This document shows, one piece after another, positions 21,897 to 29,611 of a stretch of DNA of 41,689 nucleotides. The notes under the pieces were generated by a model, which worked only from the letters and a program-made list of their open reading frames with translations, searched no databases and was not told where the DNA came from. The position numbers were made by a program, and so were the translations under genes. Numbering within the stretch: position 1 is the first letter of the stretch; each line of letters starts with the position of its first letter. This stretch comes from a virus: positions 1 to 41,689 of IMG/VR virus record IMGVR_UViG_3300045283_000328. One strand, given 5' to 3'.

Positions 21897-21930
21897 GCCG
21901 GCGATGATAACAGCCGGCGGCGGGTCGCGA

Positions 21931-22359
21931 CTACTTCTGGAGCATCCCGCGGAACGCGTCCTCCTCGTCGACCCCGGTCACCTTGGCGGCCGCCTTCACG
22001 GCGTCCAGGGACGGTCCCGCGTAGACGTGGAGCGTCTTGCCGTCCCAGGTGAACTTCAGCATCACGTCCCGGAGGTCGAAGCCCTGGAGAGAGAGGGCCG
22101 TGGAGACGACGGCGCGCAGCGTGTCGTAGTCCTTGATCGGTCCCTTGGCCCCCTCGTGCTCGAGCATCGCCTTGGAGATCGCCTCGGCCACGCCGGGGCG
22201 ACCGAGACCCCTCTTCACGGCCTCCACGCGCGCGCCGACGCCAGCCTCCCGGAGCTGGTGGTCTACCTTCTTGCGGACGCAGAGGTCCTTCTTGAGAGCC
22301 TTGTGTCGCTCCTTCCGGATCTCCTTGCGGACGCGGCGCCTGTCTCGCTCCGTCGACAT
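21931..22359 (-). CDS. Hypothetical basic protein (142 aa)
   Basis: The ATG at 22359 overlaps the upstream stop (TGATG). The N-terminal ~45 residues are very basic and helical (DRRRVRKEIRKERHKALKKD). The C-terminal half contains YDTLRAVVSTALSLQGFDLR and FTWDGKTLHVYAGPSLDAVK. It sits between the receptor-binding-type gene and the Skp-like gene. Family unknown. Confidence 0.65.
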   Translation of the reverse strand: MSTERDRRRVRKEIRKERHKALKKDLCVRKKVDHQLREAGVGARVEAVKRGLGRPGVAEAISKAMLEHEGAKGPIKDYDTLRAVVSTALSLQGFDLRDVMLKFTWDGKTLHVYAGPSLDAVKAAAKVTGVDEEDAFRGMLQK

Positions 22360-23396
22360 CAGTAGATCGCGTTTCCGGTCTCGGTGTTGTTCCGGATCTG
22401 GAGGCGGGCGACCGCCAGCTTGGTCACCACGTTCGTGGCGGTCGTGCGGAACATGGGCTTCACCGGGACCGCGCTCCCGCCGGCCGGCGGCGCGATCAGG
22501 ATGGCGCGGTCGACCACGGGCGCGGCGCCGGGGGCCGCGTCGAGGAACAGGCGGACGCGCGCGACGCCGCTGTCGTTCGCGTTGGCGCCGCGCAGCTCCA
22601 GGCGGACCCGGTGCTTGCCGTCGTCCTTCGCGATCCCAGTGTCGTCGATGTGCGACGACCCGGTGCCGCCCTTCGTGTAGAGCTCGAAGTTCGCGTGCCC
22701 AGGCCGGCAGACCAGGGCGACGCCCTGGACGTCCTGGGTCACGAACTCGGTCGTGACGCCCTGCTGGCTGACGGCGGTGAACCCCTGGGCGCTGTTCAGG
22801 CCGCTCGCCGTCCCCTGGCTCATGAAGCCCCACTGCATCACGAGGTCCGCGTCGTCGTCGGCGAGGAGGCCGTAGGCGTGCTCTACCGACTCGGAGTTGG
22901 CGGTGATGCCGCCGGTCCCGGTGGACAGCAGCAGGCAGCTCGTGCGCGGGTAGAAGATGGACGTCAGGAACGCGAACGGCGCCGGGTCGGACAGCTCGAC
23001 GCGGCCGGCGGCGGCGCCGGAGATCGAGTAGTTCCAGCGACCCGACCACGCGCCGTTGGCGATCGAGTTCTTGAGGACCATCCCGACGTCGTTCCAGTCC
23101 TCGTTGACCTGGAGGACCTGGCCGAGGTCGTTGTAGCCGAGGTGGTCGACCACGCCGCGCGCCTGCAGGAGCGCGTTGCGGTACCGGGCGATCGCCTGGC
23201 CGACGTCGGCGGAGTTTCCGAACGGCGCCTTCAGGAACTGGACGTAGTCGGCCAGGGCCTTGTACGCCTGCGCCCACGTCGCCGCGTTGGGGGGGTCCGT
23301 GTCGATGGGCAGGTTGACGACCAGGGCGACGTCGTCGTACGGCGGCGCGGCCGGCGCCTGGGTCGCTGTCGGGTCTGCGGTGTACGGCGTCGGCAT
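22359..23396 (-). CDS. Putative receptor-binding/tail fibre protein (345 aa)
   Basis: The N-terminal ~85 residues are helical (ATWAQAYKALADYVQFLKAP), as in proteins attached to baseplates. The remainder is beta-rich and resembles a lectin-like jelly roll, with NYSISGAAAGRVELSDPAPF, QWGFMSQGTASGLN, and late strands HRVRLELRGANAND and VRLFLDAAPGAAPV. It directly follows the gp48-like gene, where fibre genes of Mu-like phages lie. Assignment rests on position and composition. Confidence 0.6.
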   Translation of the reverse strand: MPTPYTADPTATQAPAAPPYDDVALVVNLPIDTDPPNAATWAQAYKALADYVQFLKAPFGNSADVGQAIARYRNALLQARGVVDHLGYNDLGQVLQVNEDWNDVGMVLKNSIANGAWSGRWNYSISGAAAGRVELSDPAPFAFLTSIFYPRTSCLLLSTGTGGITANSESVEHAYGLLADDDADLVMQWGFMSQGTASGLNSAQGFTAVSQQGVTTEFVTQDVQGVALVCRPGHANFELYTKGGTGSSHIDDTGIAKDDGKHRVRLELRGANANDSGVARVRLFLDAAPGAAPVVDRAILIAPPAGGSAVPVKPMFRTTATNVVTKLAVARLQIRNNTETGNAIY

Positions 23397-23405
23397 CTCG
23401 CCCTC

Positions 23406-24188
23406 CTAGGGTCCTAACACGAACGACGACGTCCCGTCGCCAGGGATGATGCGCACCGAGTTACCCCCGAGGTTCGGCTCCGTCCCGAGCAGCCGGCCGG
23501 TGGGCCAGCCGAGCAGCCGGCCGGCGAGGATCACGGCCGCGCCGTCGTAGTTGTCCTTGCTCTGCCGCCACTGGACGCACATCGCGGTCAGCAGCGCCTG
23601 TCCCGGCGAGACCGACCCGTCGCCGTTCGGCTGGAGGTTCGCGTGGTCAGCCGTGAAGACCACGCCGAAGACGGTCCAGAAGTCGTCGCGCCAGTCGAAC
23701 GTCCAGCCCGGGTGGTTGGACCGCGTCACGCAGTTCATCAGCGAACCGAGCGTCAGGTCCGCGATCGTCCCAGAGCTGCCGGTCAGCTTGGAGTAACGGC
23801 CGTTCTGCTGGACGACTACGAAGTCCGCGAACCCCGCGATCGCCAGCGCCCGCAGGAGCCCGTAGTGGGCGCCGCCGTACTTCCACTGCTCCCACGCCAC
23901 CAGGAGCCGGGCGGCGTAGTTGGCCGACGTCTCCCCCGACCCGCGCGGGAGGCCGCGGTCGGCGCCGATCACGGCGAGCGCGTCGTCCGCCGGCGGGACC
24001 TGGACCGGGTGCGCGGGGTCCGTGACGTTGTCGAGCGCGCCCTTCGTCGGGAACCCAGAGAGGATCGCCTGCCGCAGCATGTCCTCCTGGACGTCGAGCA
24101 TCTTCCCGACGGCCGTCCACTGCGCGCGGCCCATCGTCCGGCGCCAGGGACCGGGGAGCTGGCGGGGCATCCACCTCTCGAACGGCAT
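23406..24188 (-). CDS. gp48/gpI-like baseplate protein
   Basis: 260 residues. FERWMPRQLPGPWRRTMG opens the protein, then ARLLVAWEQWKYGGAHYGLL RALAIAGF and FDWRDDFWTVFGVVFTADH. The position after baseplate-J proteins and before fibre genes is that of Mu gp48 / P2 gpI, which join baseplate to fibre. The sequence match is by layout, not by a signature motif. Confidence 0.6.
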   Translation of the reverse strand: MPFERWMPRQLPGPWRRTMGRAQWTAVGKMLDVQEDMLRQAILSGFPTKGALDNVTDPAHPVQVPPADDALAVIGADRGLPRGSGETSANYAARLLVAWEQWKYGGAHYGLLRALAIAGFADFVVVQQNGRYSKLTGSSGTIADLTLGSLMNCVTRSNHPGWTFDWRDDFWTVFGVVFTADHANLQPNGDGSVSPGQALLTAMCVQWRQSKDNYDGAAVILAGRLLGWPTGRLLGTEPNLGGNSVRIIPGDGTSSFVLGP

Positions 24189-24228
24189 CTTCTGGACCGC
24201 AGTGTACCATCGGCGCTTCCCGCGACCC

Positions 24229-24239
24229 CGGTGAGTAAG
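24229..24239 (+). promoter_or_regulatory. CGGTGAGTAAG element, copy 4 (plus strand)
   Basis: This is the only copy on the plus strand and it precedes the only plus-strand gene. It reads CGGTGAGTAAGAATC and ends 9 nt before the ATG at 24249. It lies in the 60-nt divergent gap 24189-24248. The change of strand together with the gene argues that the element serves the downstream gene. Confidence 0.5.
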
Positions 24240-24248
24240 AATCTCAAC

Positions 24249-24581
24249 ATGAAGACCATGTCGCTCGTAGTCATCCTCACCCTGTCAGCCTGCGCCGGTG
24301 ACCCCCTCCAGGGGGGGACGGACGCGGAGCGCTACGCCCCCGCCGGGGACGTCACCAGCTGCCACGTCACGCGGTCGCCGACGGGGTGCGGGCCGGAGGT
24401 CCAGTGCTCCGGCGCGCTCGCCGACTGCGTCGCGCGCGGCTGCTGGATCTCGGGGACCTCGACCTACCTATACCCGGACGGGAGCTGGCGGGCGCCCTAC
24501 CCGCAGCCGGGGACCTGGCACTTCGACGCGGGCAAGGTGCTCGAGAACGGCGCCCCCGCCGACGACTTCTCCTGCCCCTAG
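24249..24581 (+). CDS. Cys-rich lipoprotein, moron-like (110 aa)
   Basis: The only plus-strand gene. The signal peptide MKTMSLVVILTLSACAG has a lipobox (LSAC). The mature part has six further Cys (TSCHVTRSPTGCGPEVQCSG, DCVARGCWIS, then a final SCP) and Trp/Tyr-rich loops, suggesting a small disulfide-bonded periplasmic or surface domain. Its TAG overlaps the TAG of the convergent baseplate gene in a CTAG. A lone, oppositely oriented lipoprotein inside late genes fits a lysogenic-conversion or superinfection-exclusion gene. The target is unknown. Confidence 0.75.
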   Translation: MKTMSLVVILTLSACAGDPLQGGTDAERYAPAGDVTSCHVTRSPTGCGPEVQCSGALADCVARGCWISGTSTYLYPDGSWRAPYPQPGTWHFDAGKVLENGAPADDFSCP

Positions 24582-26020
24582 ACCTCGACCCAGTTCAGGC
24601 TCGCCAGGTCCGCGACGACGGCGACGTCGTTCACGCCGAGGACCACGTTGGCCGCGACCCCGTTGAGGAGCAGGCCGGTCACGTCGATCACCCCGGCGTC
24701 GACTAGGATCTGCTCAAGCTTCGCCAGGCGCACCGTCCCGCCGATGTCCGTGTCGCCGCCGTACGCCGACCACGCCAGGTTCGCCGCGGCCTGGACGTCG
24801 GCGCGCTTCTCGCTCTTGACCGTGACCTGACCACCCGTGGCGTTGGTCGCGGTGACGGTCACGTTCGTGGCGGCCGCCACCAGGTCGAGGTCGCAGATCC
24901 CCTCCTGCTGGTCGATCGCCGTCTGCACGGTGGCGATGACGCCGCCGCCGAGCGGGGCGGTCCCGGGCGCGCCCGCGATCGTCACTAGCACGCGGCCCGG
25001 GTAGGTCAGGTCGGGTTGTAGGGCGACGCGCTTGACGGCGGCGTTCGCCTTCTTCGCCCAGGTCTTCCGCTTGTCGTCAACGATGGCGGAGGTGTCGTTC
25101 CACAGGTCGTAGCAGCGCTGGACCAGCGCCGCGTCGGTCTCGGCTGGAGTCCCCGGCCGGACGATCGGGCTGCCCGGCGACGTGAACGAGTAGACGTCAC
25201 CCGTCCTGAAGCTGGGGTTCGACCCGCCGGCGTCGTTGGTGAAGTGGACCGTCACGGTCCCGATCACGAACGTCGCCGCCATGTTCTGGGTCGCGCTCCA
25301 CGGGCCGCCGTTGAGCCGGTAGCGGAACTGCGCCGTGGTGTTCTGTCCGGAGCGGACGACCTGGACGTCGTACGCGGTCGTGACGGCGGGAGCCGTCCCC
25401 GTCAGCGTCACCACGCCCAGGCCGAGCGCAGGCACCGGCGTGGTCGTCACCGCGGAGAACGTCGGCGGTGCGTTCGTCGCGGTGACCCCCGACCACGGGA
25501 CGGCGAGCTTGGTGAGGCTGTTCGGCCCGTCAGCGTAGAGCCGTCCCTTGCTCGGGTCGTTCGGCCCCTCCGCCTGGACGGTGACGAGGAGGAAGTTCGG
25601 GGCGCCGGTCGTCAGCGTCCCGCCCGTGATCGCGTAGTAGCGGTTTCCGGTCAGCGGGGATGTGACGACGAAGCTCGAGTCTACGACGAACGGTCCGTGG
25701 GTCCCGTCGCTGTCGATGCGCAGTGTCTGCTGCGTGAGCACCGCCCTGACCCGCGTCGTGTTGAACCTCTGATCGGCGACCAGGTCGACCCAGTCGGAGC
25801 TGGGAGCGAACCCGAAGTAGGGCGCGCCGACCAGCGCGGGGAACAGCTCGGTGAGGAGATTGTGGGCTCCGAGGGCCGAGTACTGCATCTGCGTCAGGCG
25901 CTCCGCGCCGGGGTTCCAGTCCGTGATCGGGTCCTGCCGCGACTGGAGGATCCCGATCATCAGCTGACGGAACTGGTCCAGCGTGATCGGGTCGAGGACC
26001 TGGCTCGGCGTCTTGCTCAC
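24578..26020 (-). CDS. Second baseplate J/gp47-like protein
   Basis: 480 residues from a GTG at 26020 overlapping the first gp47-like gene's stop (GTGA). The start MSKTPSQVLDPITLDQFRQL parallels the first copy. The C-terminal region (VKRVALQPDLTYPGRVLVTI, AIDQQEGICDLDLVAAATNV, RLAKLEQILVDAGVIDVTGL) is the typical baseplate-J end. The central part is a beta-rich insert. Family members form the wedge ring of contractile baseplates. A divergent tandem paralogue of 26017-27477. Confidence 0.75.
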   Translation of the reverse strand: MSKTPSQVLDPITLDQFRQLMIGILQSRQDPITDWNPGAERLTQMQYSALGAHNLLTELFPALVGAPYFGFAPSSDWVDLVADQRFNTTRVRAVLTQQTLRIDSDGTHGPFVVDSSFVVTSPLTGNRYYAITGGTLTTGAPNFLLVTVQAEGPNDPSKGRLYADGPNSLTKLAVPWSGVTATNAPPTFSAVTTTPVPALGLGVVTLTGTAPAVTTAYDVQVVRSGQNTTAQFRYRLNGGPWSATQNMAATFVIGTVTVHFTNDAGGSNPSFRTGDVYSFTSPGSPIVRPGTPAETDAALVQRCYDLWNDTSAIVDDKRKTWAKKANAAVKRVALQPDLTYPGRVLVTIAGAPGTAPLGGGVIATVQTAIDQQEGICDLDLVAAATNVTVTATNATGGQVTVKSEKRADVQAAANLAWSAYGGDTDIGGTVRLAKLEQILVDAGVIDVTGLLLNGVAANVVLGVNDVAVVADLASLNWVEV

Positions 26021-27477
26021 GACGACGCCCAGCCGAGCGTGGAGGATATCGCCGGCTTCGCGACGGGGACGAAGCCGTCGGAGACGATCACGTTCACGGG
26101 CCACACGGCGCCGGCTGCCTGGAAGACGACGTCGCGGACGTCCACTGCGCCGGCGTCGATCAGGAGCGCGACGAGCTTGGAGAGGACCACCTCGGACGGG
26201 CCGATGTCGACGCTCGCGAGGTAGGAGACCCACGCGTCGTCGACGCGACCCTGGAGCTCCGCCAGGCTCTCCGCGCTCATGTCCGGCGGGACCAGTACCG
26301 TGCCGGTCGCGAACGTGAAGATCGGCTGTGCCGACTTGGCCTGGACGCCCTCACCGAAGTTCAGGCGCGCCTCGACGTACTGCTCGATCTGCTGGAGCGC
26401 GACGAGGTCGATCGAGCCGTGCGTGTCGGCGACCGTCGCCAGGAACCGGTTCGGGACCACGTTGTCAGGCGTGATCCGTATCCGGTTCACGGACGGGGCG
26501 ACCTGGCTCACCCAGAGGCGGACCTTCCCGTCCATGACGTTCGGGGACTGCGACGGCCAGCGGTCGCGGCCGCGCTGCGCGTAGCGCGGGTCTGACTCGG
26601 GGTCGTTGCCCTGCACCCGGTTCGCGCCGCCGGGCGTCTCGAAGGAGAACACGTCTCCGGCGGCGAACGACGGCGCGGCGCCGTCAGTCACCGAGACCGA
26701 CGTCCCGTCACCGAGGTCCTCGGCCGAGTGGATCGGCCCGCGGAACACGTAGTCGCCGCCGTCGACGCTCAGCTCCCAGGTCGCCGCGTCCACGTTGCCG
26801 GTGTCGACGATCCTGATCGCGAAGTCGTGCGGGAACGGCGCCACCGTCGGCTGCGTGCGGCGCGGCGCGATCCCGCCGGTCGACGTGCCGGTGTTCCCCA
26901 CCGCGGAGAACTCTCCCCTGCCCGGGACCAGCGTCACGCCCGCGAACCCCGTCACCATCGTCAGGCTGCCGAGGAGGTCGGCGTACGTGGAGCCCGGCTG
27001 CTCCGCGGCGAACGAGAGGACGACGCTGCTGCCGGGTGACAGCGTTCCCGGGGTCGTGCTCTGGTACCGCTTGCCGGTCGGTCCGACCAGCCACACGTCA
27101 CCCTCCTGGAACTCGTTGACCGGGGCGTTAGGTGTCGAGACCAGCGTCATGTCGAACGTGGTCTTCGTCGTCAGGCCGCGCGTGAGCAGGTAGACCTGCT
27201 CCACCAGGAGGTCCAGCCAGTCACCGGAACCCCATGCGAGGGACTGGCCGGCGGCGATCGTGGCGAGCTGCTTCGACACCGGGGCGTCGGCGCCGATCCT
27301 CTGGTCGATCGCCCCGCACAGCATCTCGACGAACGTCATCTCCGTCCCGGTCGGCTCCCCGGCCCACTCCGTGATCGCGGGGAAGCCGCCGGCCTGGAGG
27401 AGCGCCAGGAACTGGACCTTGAAGTCCGCCAGGGTCTGCGGCGTCAGGAGCTGGGTGAGCGTGAACGGCGCGCCCAT
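26017..27477 (-). CDS. Baseplate J/gp47-like protein
   Basis: 486 residues. LTPQTLADFKVQFLALLQAG and TEMTFVEMLCGAIDQRIGAD form the N-terminal helices. AAGQSLAWGSGDWLDLLVEQ and GDVWLVGPTGKRYQSTTPGT are typical of Mu gp47/baseplate J. The C-terminus has DLVALQQIEQYVEARLNFGE and VVLSKLVALLIDAGAVDVRD. It builds the baseplate wedge together with the gp46-like protein encoded just before it. Confidence 0.85.
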   Translation of the reverse strand: MGAPFTLTQLLTPQTLADFKVQFLALLQAGGFPAITEWAGEPTGTEMTFVEMLCGAIDQRIGADAPVSKQLATIAAGQSLAWGSGDWLDLLVEQVYLLTRGLTTKTTFDMTLVSTPNAPVNEFQEGDVWLVGPTGKRYQSTTPGTLSPGSSVVLSFAAEQPGSTYADLLGSLTMVTGFAGVTLVPGRGEFSAVGNTGTSTGGIAPRRTQPTVAPFPHDFAIRIVDTGNVDAATWELSVDGGDYVFRGPIHSAEDLGDGTSVSVTDGAAPSFAAGDVFSFETPGGANRVQGNDPESDPRYAQRGRDRWPSQSPNVMDGKVRLWVSQVAPSVNRIRITPDNVVPNRFLATVADTHGSIDLVALQQIEQYVEARLNFGEGVQAKSAQPIFTFATGTVLVPPDMSAESLAELQGRVDDAWVSYLASVDIGPSEVVLSKLVALLIDAGAVDVRDVVFQAAGAVWPVNVIVSDGFVPVAKPAISSTLGWASS

Positions 27478-27480
27478 GTC

Positions 27481-28383
27481 CTAGCCCACCACCGACCCGG
27501 ACATGTTCTTCATCCGCGCGTCACTGGCCGCGCCGCTCGACTGGATCGTGATCTGCACCGGCACGACGCCCGTCGGGTTCGTGAAGGTGTTCGCCAGCTT
27601 GATCGGGAGGAACGAGGTCCCGTTCCTGGTCTTCGTGTCGATGAGAGTGCCGCCGCCGGGCGCGCTGCCGACGTTGACGAACGACCCGCCGACGTAGAGC
27701 CGGAACGTCGCCGTGCCGGACGCGGAGCTGGCCAGCATGTTGAAGTCGGCGCTCAGTGCCCCGGCCGGCAGGGCGCCCGCGTCGAACGTGAACTGCCACC
27801 ACACCAGCTCGGTCCCGCTGTCGTCCGCCTGCTCGTCCGTCGCGCTGAAGGACTGGCTGGCGTTGCCGGCGGGACCAGCCGGACCGGGAGGTCCCGAGAT
27901 GCCAACGCCGGGCGGCCCGGCGACCCCGGGCGGCCCGGCGAACGACGGCGCCGTGGCGGCTGAGAGCGCCAGGCCAGCGGGCGCGCCGGCCTGGCCCGCG
28001 TTGAGGATGTCGATCGAGAGCGCGTTGACGCCGAGCACCAGGTCGAACGGTCCGTCCGCCGACGCCACCTCCAGGACGACCGTGAGCGTGCCCTGGCCGA
28101 CCTGGACGGAGGCGACGCAGTCGTCGACGCGCTGGTCCTTCAGGACCTCCGCCACGATCGCCGAGCGGAGCGCGGCGAGGGCGGCGGTCGTGAAGCTCTG
28201 GTTGAGAGCCCCCAGGAGGTTGAAGCCGTAGCTCAGGTCGTAGTAGAGCCCGCCGCGCGTGGTCGACAGCCGGCGGACGATCGCCATCGCCAGGTTCGCC
28301 TGGCCCGAGACCAGGCCCCAGCGGAGCCCCAGGTCGTAGAGGTGCTCGACGTCCGTGCCGTAGTCGACCGCCGCGACCGTCAC
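27481..28383 (-). CDS. gp25/gp46-like wedge protein with collagen-like extension
   Basis: 300 residues. Residues 1-125 fit the gp25/Mu gp46 wedge (LAMAIVRRLSTTRGGLYYDL, LRSAIVAEVLKDQRVDDCVA). Residues 150-174 are a collagen-like Gly-x-y run (GPPGVAGPPGV, GPPGPAGPAGN). Residues 176-300 are a beta-rich C-terminal domain (WQFTFDAGALPAGALSADFN, ATFRLYVGGSFVNVGSAPGG) like fibre-tip folds. gp25-like proteins are usually only about 130 residues, so the extension is an unusual fusion that may project from the baseplate. Confidence 0.8.
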   Translation of the reverse strand: MTVAAVDYGTDVEHLYDLGLRWGLVSGQANLAMAIVRRLSTTRGGLYYDLSYGFNLLGALNQSFTTAALAALRSAIVAEVLKDQRVDDCVASVQVGQGTLTVVLEVASADGPFDLVLGVNALSIDILNAGQAGAPAGLALSAATAPSFAGPPGVAGPPGVGISGPPGPAGPAGNASQSFSATDEQADDSGTELVWWQFTFDAGALPAGALSADFNMLASSASGTATFRLYVGGSFVNVGSAPGGGTLIDTKTRNGTSFLPIKLANTFTNPTGVVPVQITIQSSGAASDARMKNMSGSVVG

Positions 28384-28384
28384 G

Positions 28385-28906
28385 CTACTTGACCTTCACG
28401 CTGGTGGCGCCCAGCACGGCGTCGACCGGCGGCGTCGCCAGCGCCAGGGACACCCCGCTGACCCCGGCGCCCGTGCTGACCCCGCTGTGCGTGTGCGTCG
28501 CGATGAGGGCGAAGTAGGCCGACACCGGGACCAGCTTCACCGGCGCGTCCTCCACGCCGACCCCGCCCAGCGTCAGCGCGTCGGCCGCCACCTCCATCTG
28601 CGCCACGTGCTCGCCGCCTGCCCAGCTCCGGACGAACGGGCGCGCCGGGTCCATCTCCGAGAACTCGACGAGGACCGTGGTCCCCGCCGCGAGCGTCAGC
28701 GTCACGCCCGGGATCCCGTGGAAGAGGCGGACGCCGGGCATGCTCGGGAAGGATGGGTCCTCCGGCACGACGTCCAACCTCGTCACGCCGCCGCTGGTGA
28801 CGGCCTTGACGACGCTGGCGAAGCGCGGGGCGGCGTAGGCGACCCGCGGGACCGCCGCGCGGATGAGCGCGAACAGCGGGGCCTTCAGCCGGTCGATCCC
28901 GATCAT
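28385..28906 (-). CDS. Baseplate spike protein (gp45/gpV-like)
   Basis: 173 residues. A helical N-terminus is followed by an OB-fold-like barrel (FHGIPGVTLTLAAGTTVLVE FSE, FVRSWAGGEHVAQMEVAADA). The C-terminus has IATHTHSGVSTGAGVSGVSL. The HxH motif is typical of Mu gp45/P2 gpV tips, where it can bind iron at the trimer apex. It pierces the outer membrane on contraction. The order between hub and wedge genes agrees with Mu. Confidence 0.75.
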   Translation of the reverse strand: MIGIDRLKAPLFALIRAAVPRVAYAAPRFASVVKAVTSGGVTRLDVVPEDPSFPSMPGVRLFHGIPGVTLTLAAGTTVLVEFSEMDPARPFVRSWAGGEHVAQMEVAADALTLGGVGVEDAPVKLVPVSAYFALIATHTHSGVSTGAGVSGVSLALATPPVDAVLGATSVKVK

Positions 28907-28939
28907 CTGCGTAGAGCATCGCTGCTCCCACCGCGCCGG

Positions 28940-29608
28940 TCAATCCTCGAACCAGACCGAGGTGCGGACGCTCTCCCCGTCCACGTCGTGCTGGACCGCG
29001 CTCAGGTGCCGCCCCTCGAGCGACTGGCCGGGGACCAGGGTCGGCGCGTCGAAGCCCAGCTCCGCGCGGCCCTCGTGCGGCAGCTCGTTGATGTCCTGGT
29101 AGTCGACGGGCGCCTTGACCCCGGCGTCCGGCCAGGTCTCGTAGCCCACCCAGACCGTCCCGTCCGGGAGCGCTCGCCAGACCGGGTCCACCAGGCGCCG
29201 GTCCTGCAGGAGCGCGCTCAGGGAGCGCCCCACGGCGTCCTCAGCGAGCGCGTACGACTGGAGCTGGACGGACAGGAGCCGGGGCGTCGCCGACGCGGCT
29301 AGGGCCTCGCCGGCGGCCGCCAGGAGGTCCTTCACCACGACCCCGACGGACCCGTTCGAGTAGAACTTCCTCCGGGCCGTGCGCCCCATCCCGGCTGCGC
29401 CGGGCAGCACCCGGAGGTAACCCGTCTCCAGCCAGTCACCGGCGCGGGCCGTGGTGCCAACGAACGTGAGACCCCCGTCCAGCGCGACCGTCACCTTGCC
29501 GCTGACGCCCGGGTCTGACGTCAGGACGTCGACCACCCACAGGCCCTGCCTCGGCATCGTGAAGCGCGCGCGGGGGACGGGGACGCCGTTGACCGTGCAG
29601 AGCCCCAC
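28940..29608 (-). CDS. Putative baseplate hub protein (gpP-position, 222 aa)
   Basis: GTG start at 29608. Beta-rich: VPRARFTMPRQGLWVVDVLT, KVTVALDGGLTFVGTTARAG, LETGYLRVLPGAAGMG, and a later DGTVWVGYETWPDAGVKAPV. It occupies the place of Mu P (gp44), a hub protein beneath the tube. No signature motif is visible, and the assignment is by order and fold-like pattern. Confidence 0.6.
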   Translation of the reverse strand: MGLCTVNGVPVPRARFTMPRQGLWVVDVLTSDPGVSGKVTVALDGGLTFVGTTARAGDWLETGYLRVLPGAAGMGRTARRKFYSNGSVGVVVKDLLAAAGEALAASATPRLLSVQLQSYALAEDAVGRSLSALLQDRRLVDPVWRALPDGTVWVGYETWPDAGVKAPVDYQDINELPHEGRAELGFDAPTLVPGQSLEGRHLSAVQHDVDGESVRTSVWFED

Positions 29609-29611
29609 CGG

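Noticed and set aside
344-24239. Reading GTGAGTAAG as a spliceosomal or group II intron 5' splice site
   Set aside because: It matches the eukaryotic 5' splice consensus, but this is a phage; no intron-encoded protein, domain V-like hairpin or interrupted gene follows any copy.
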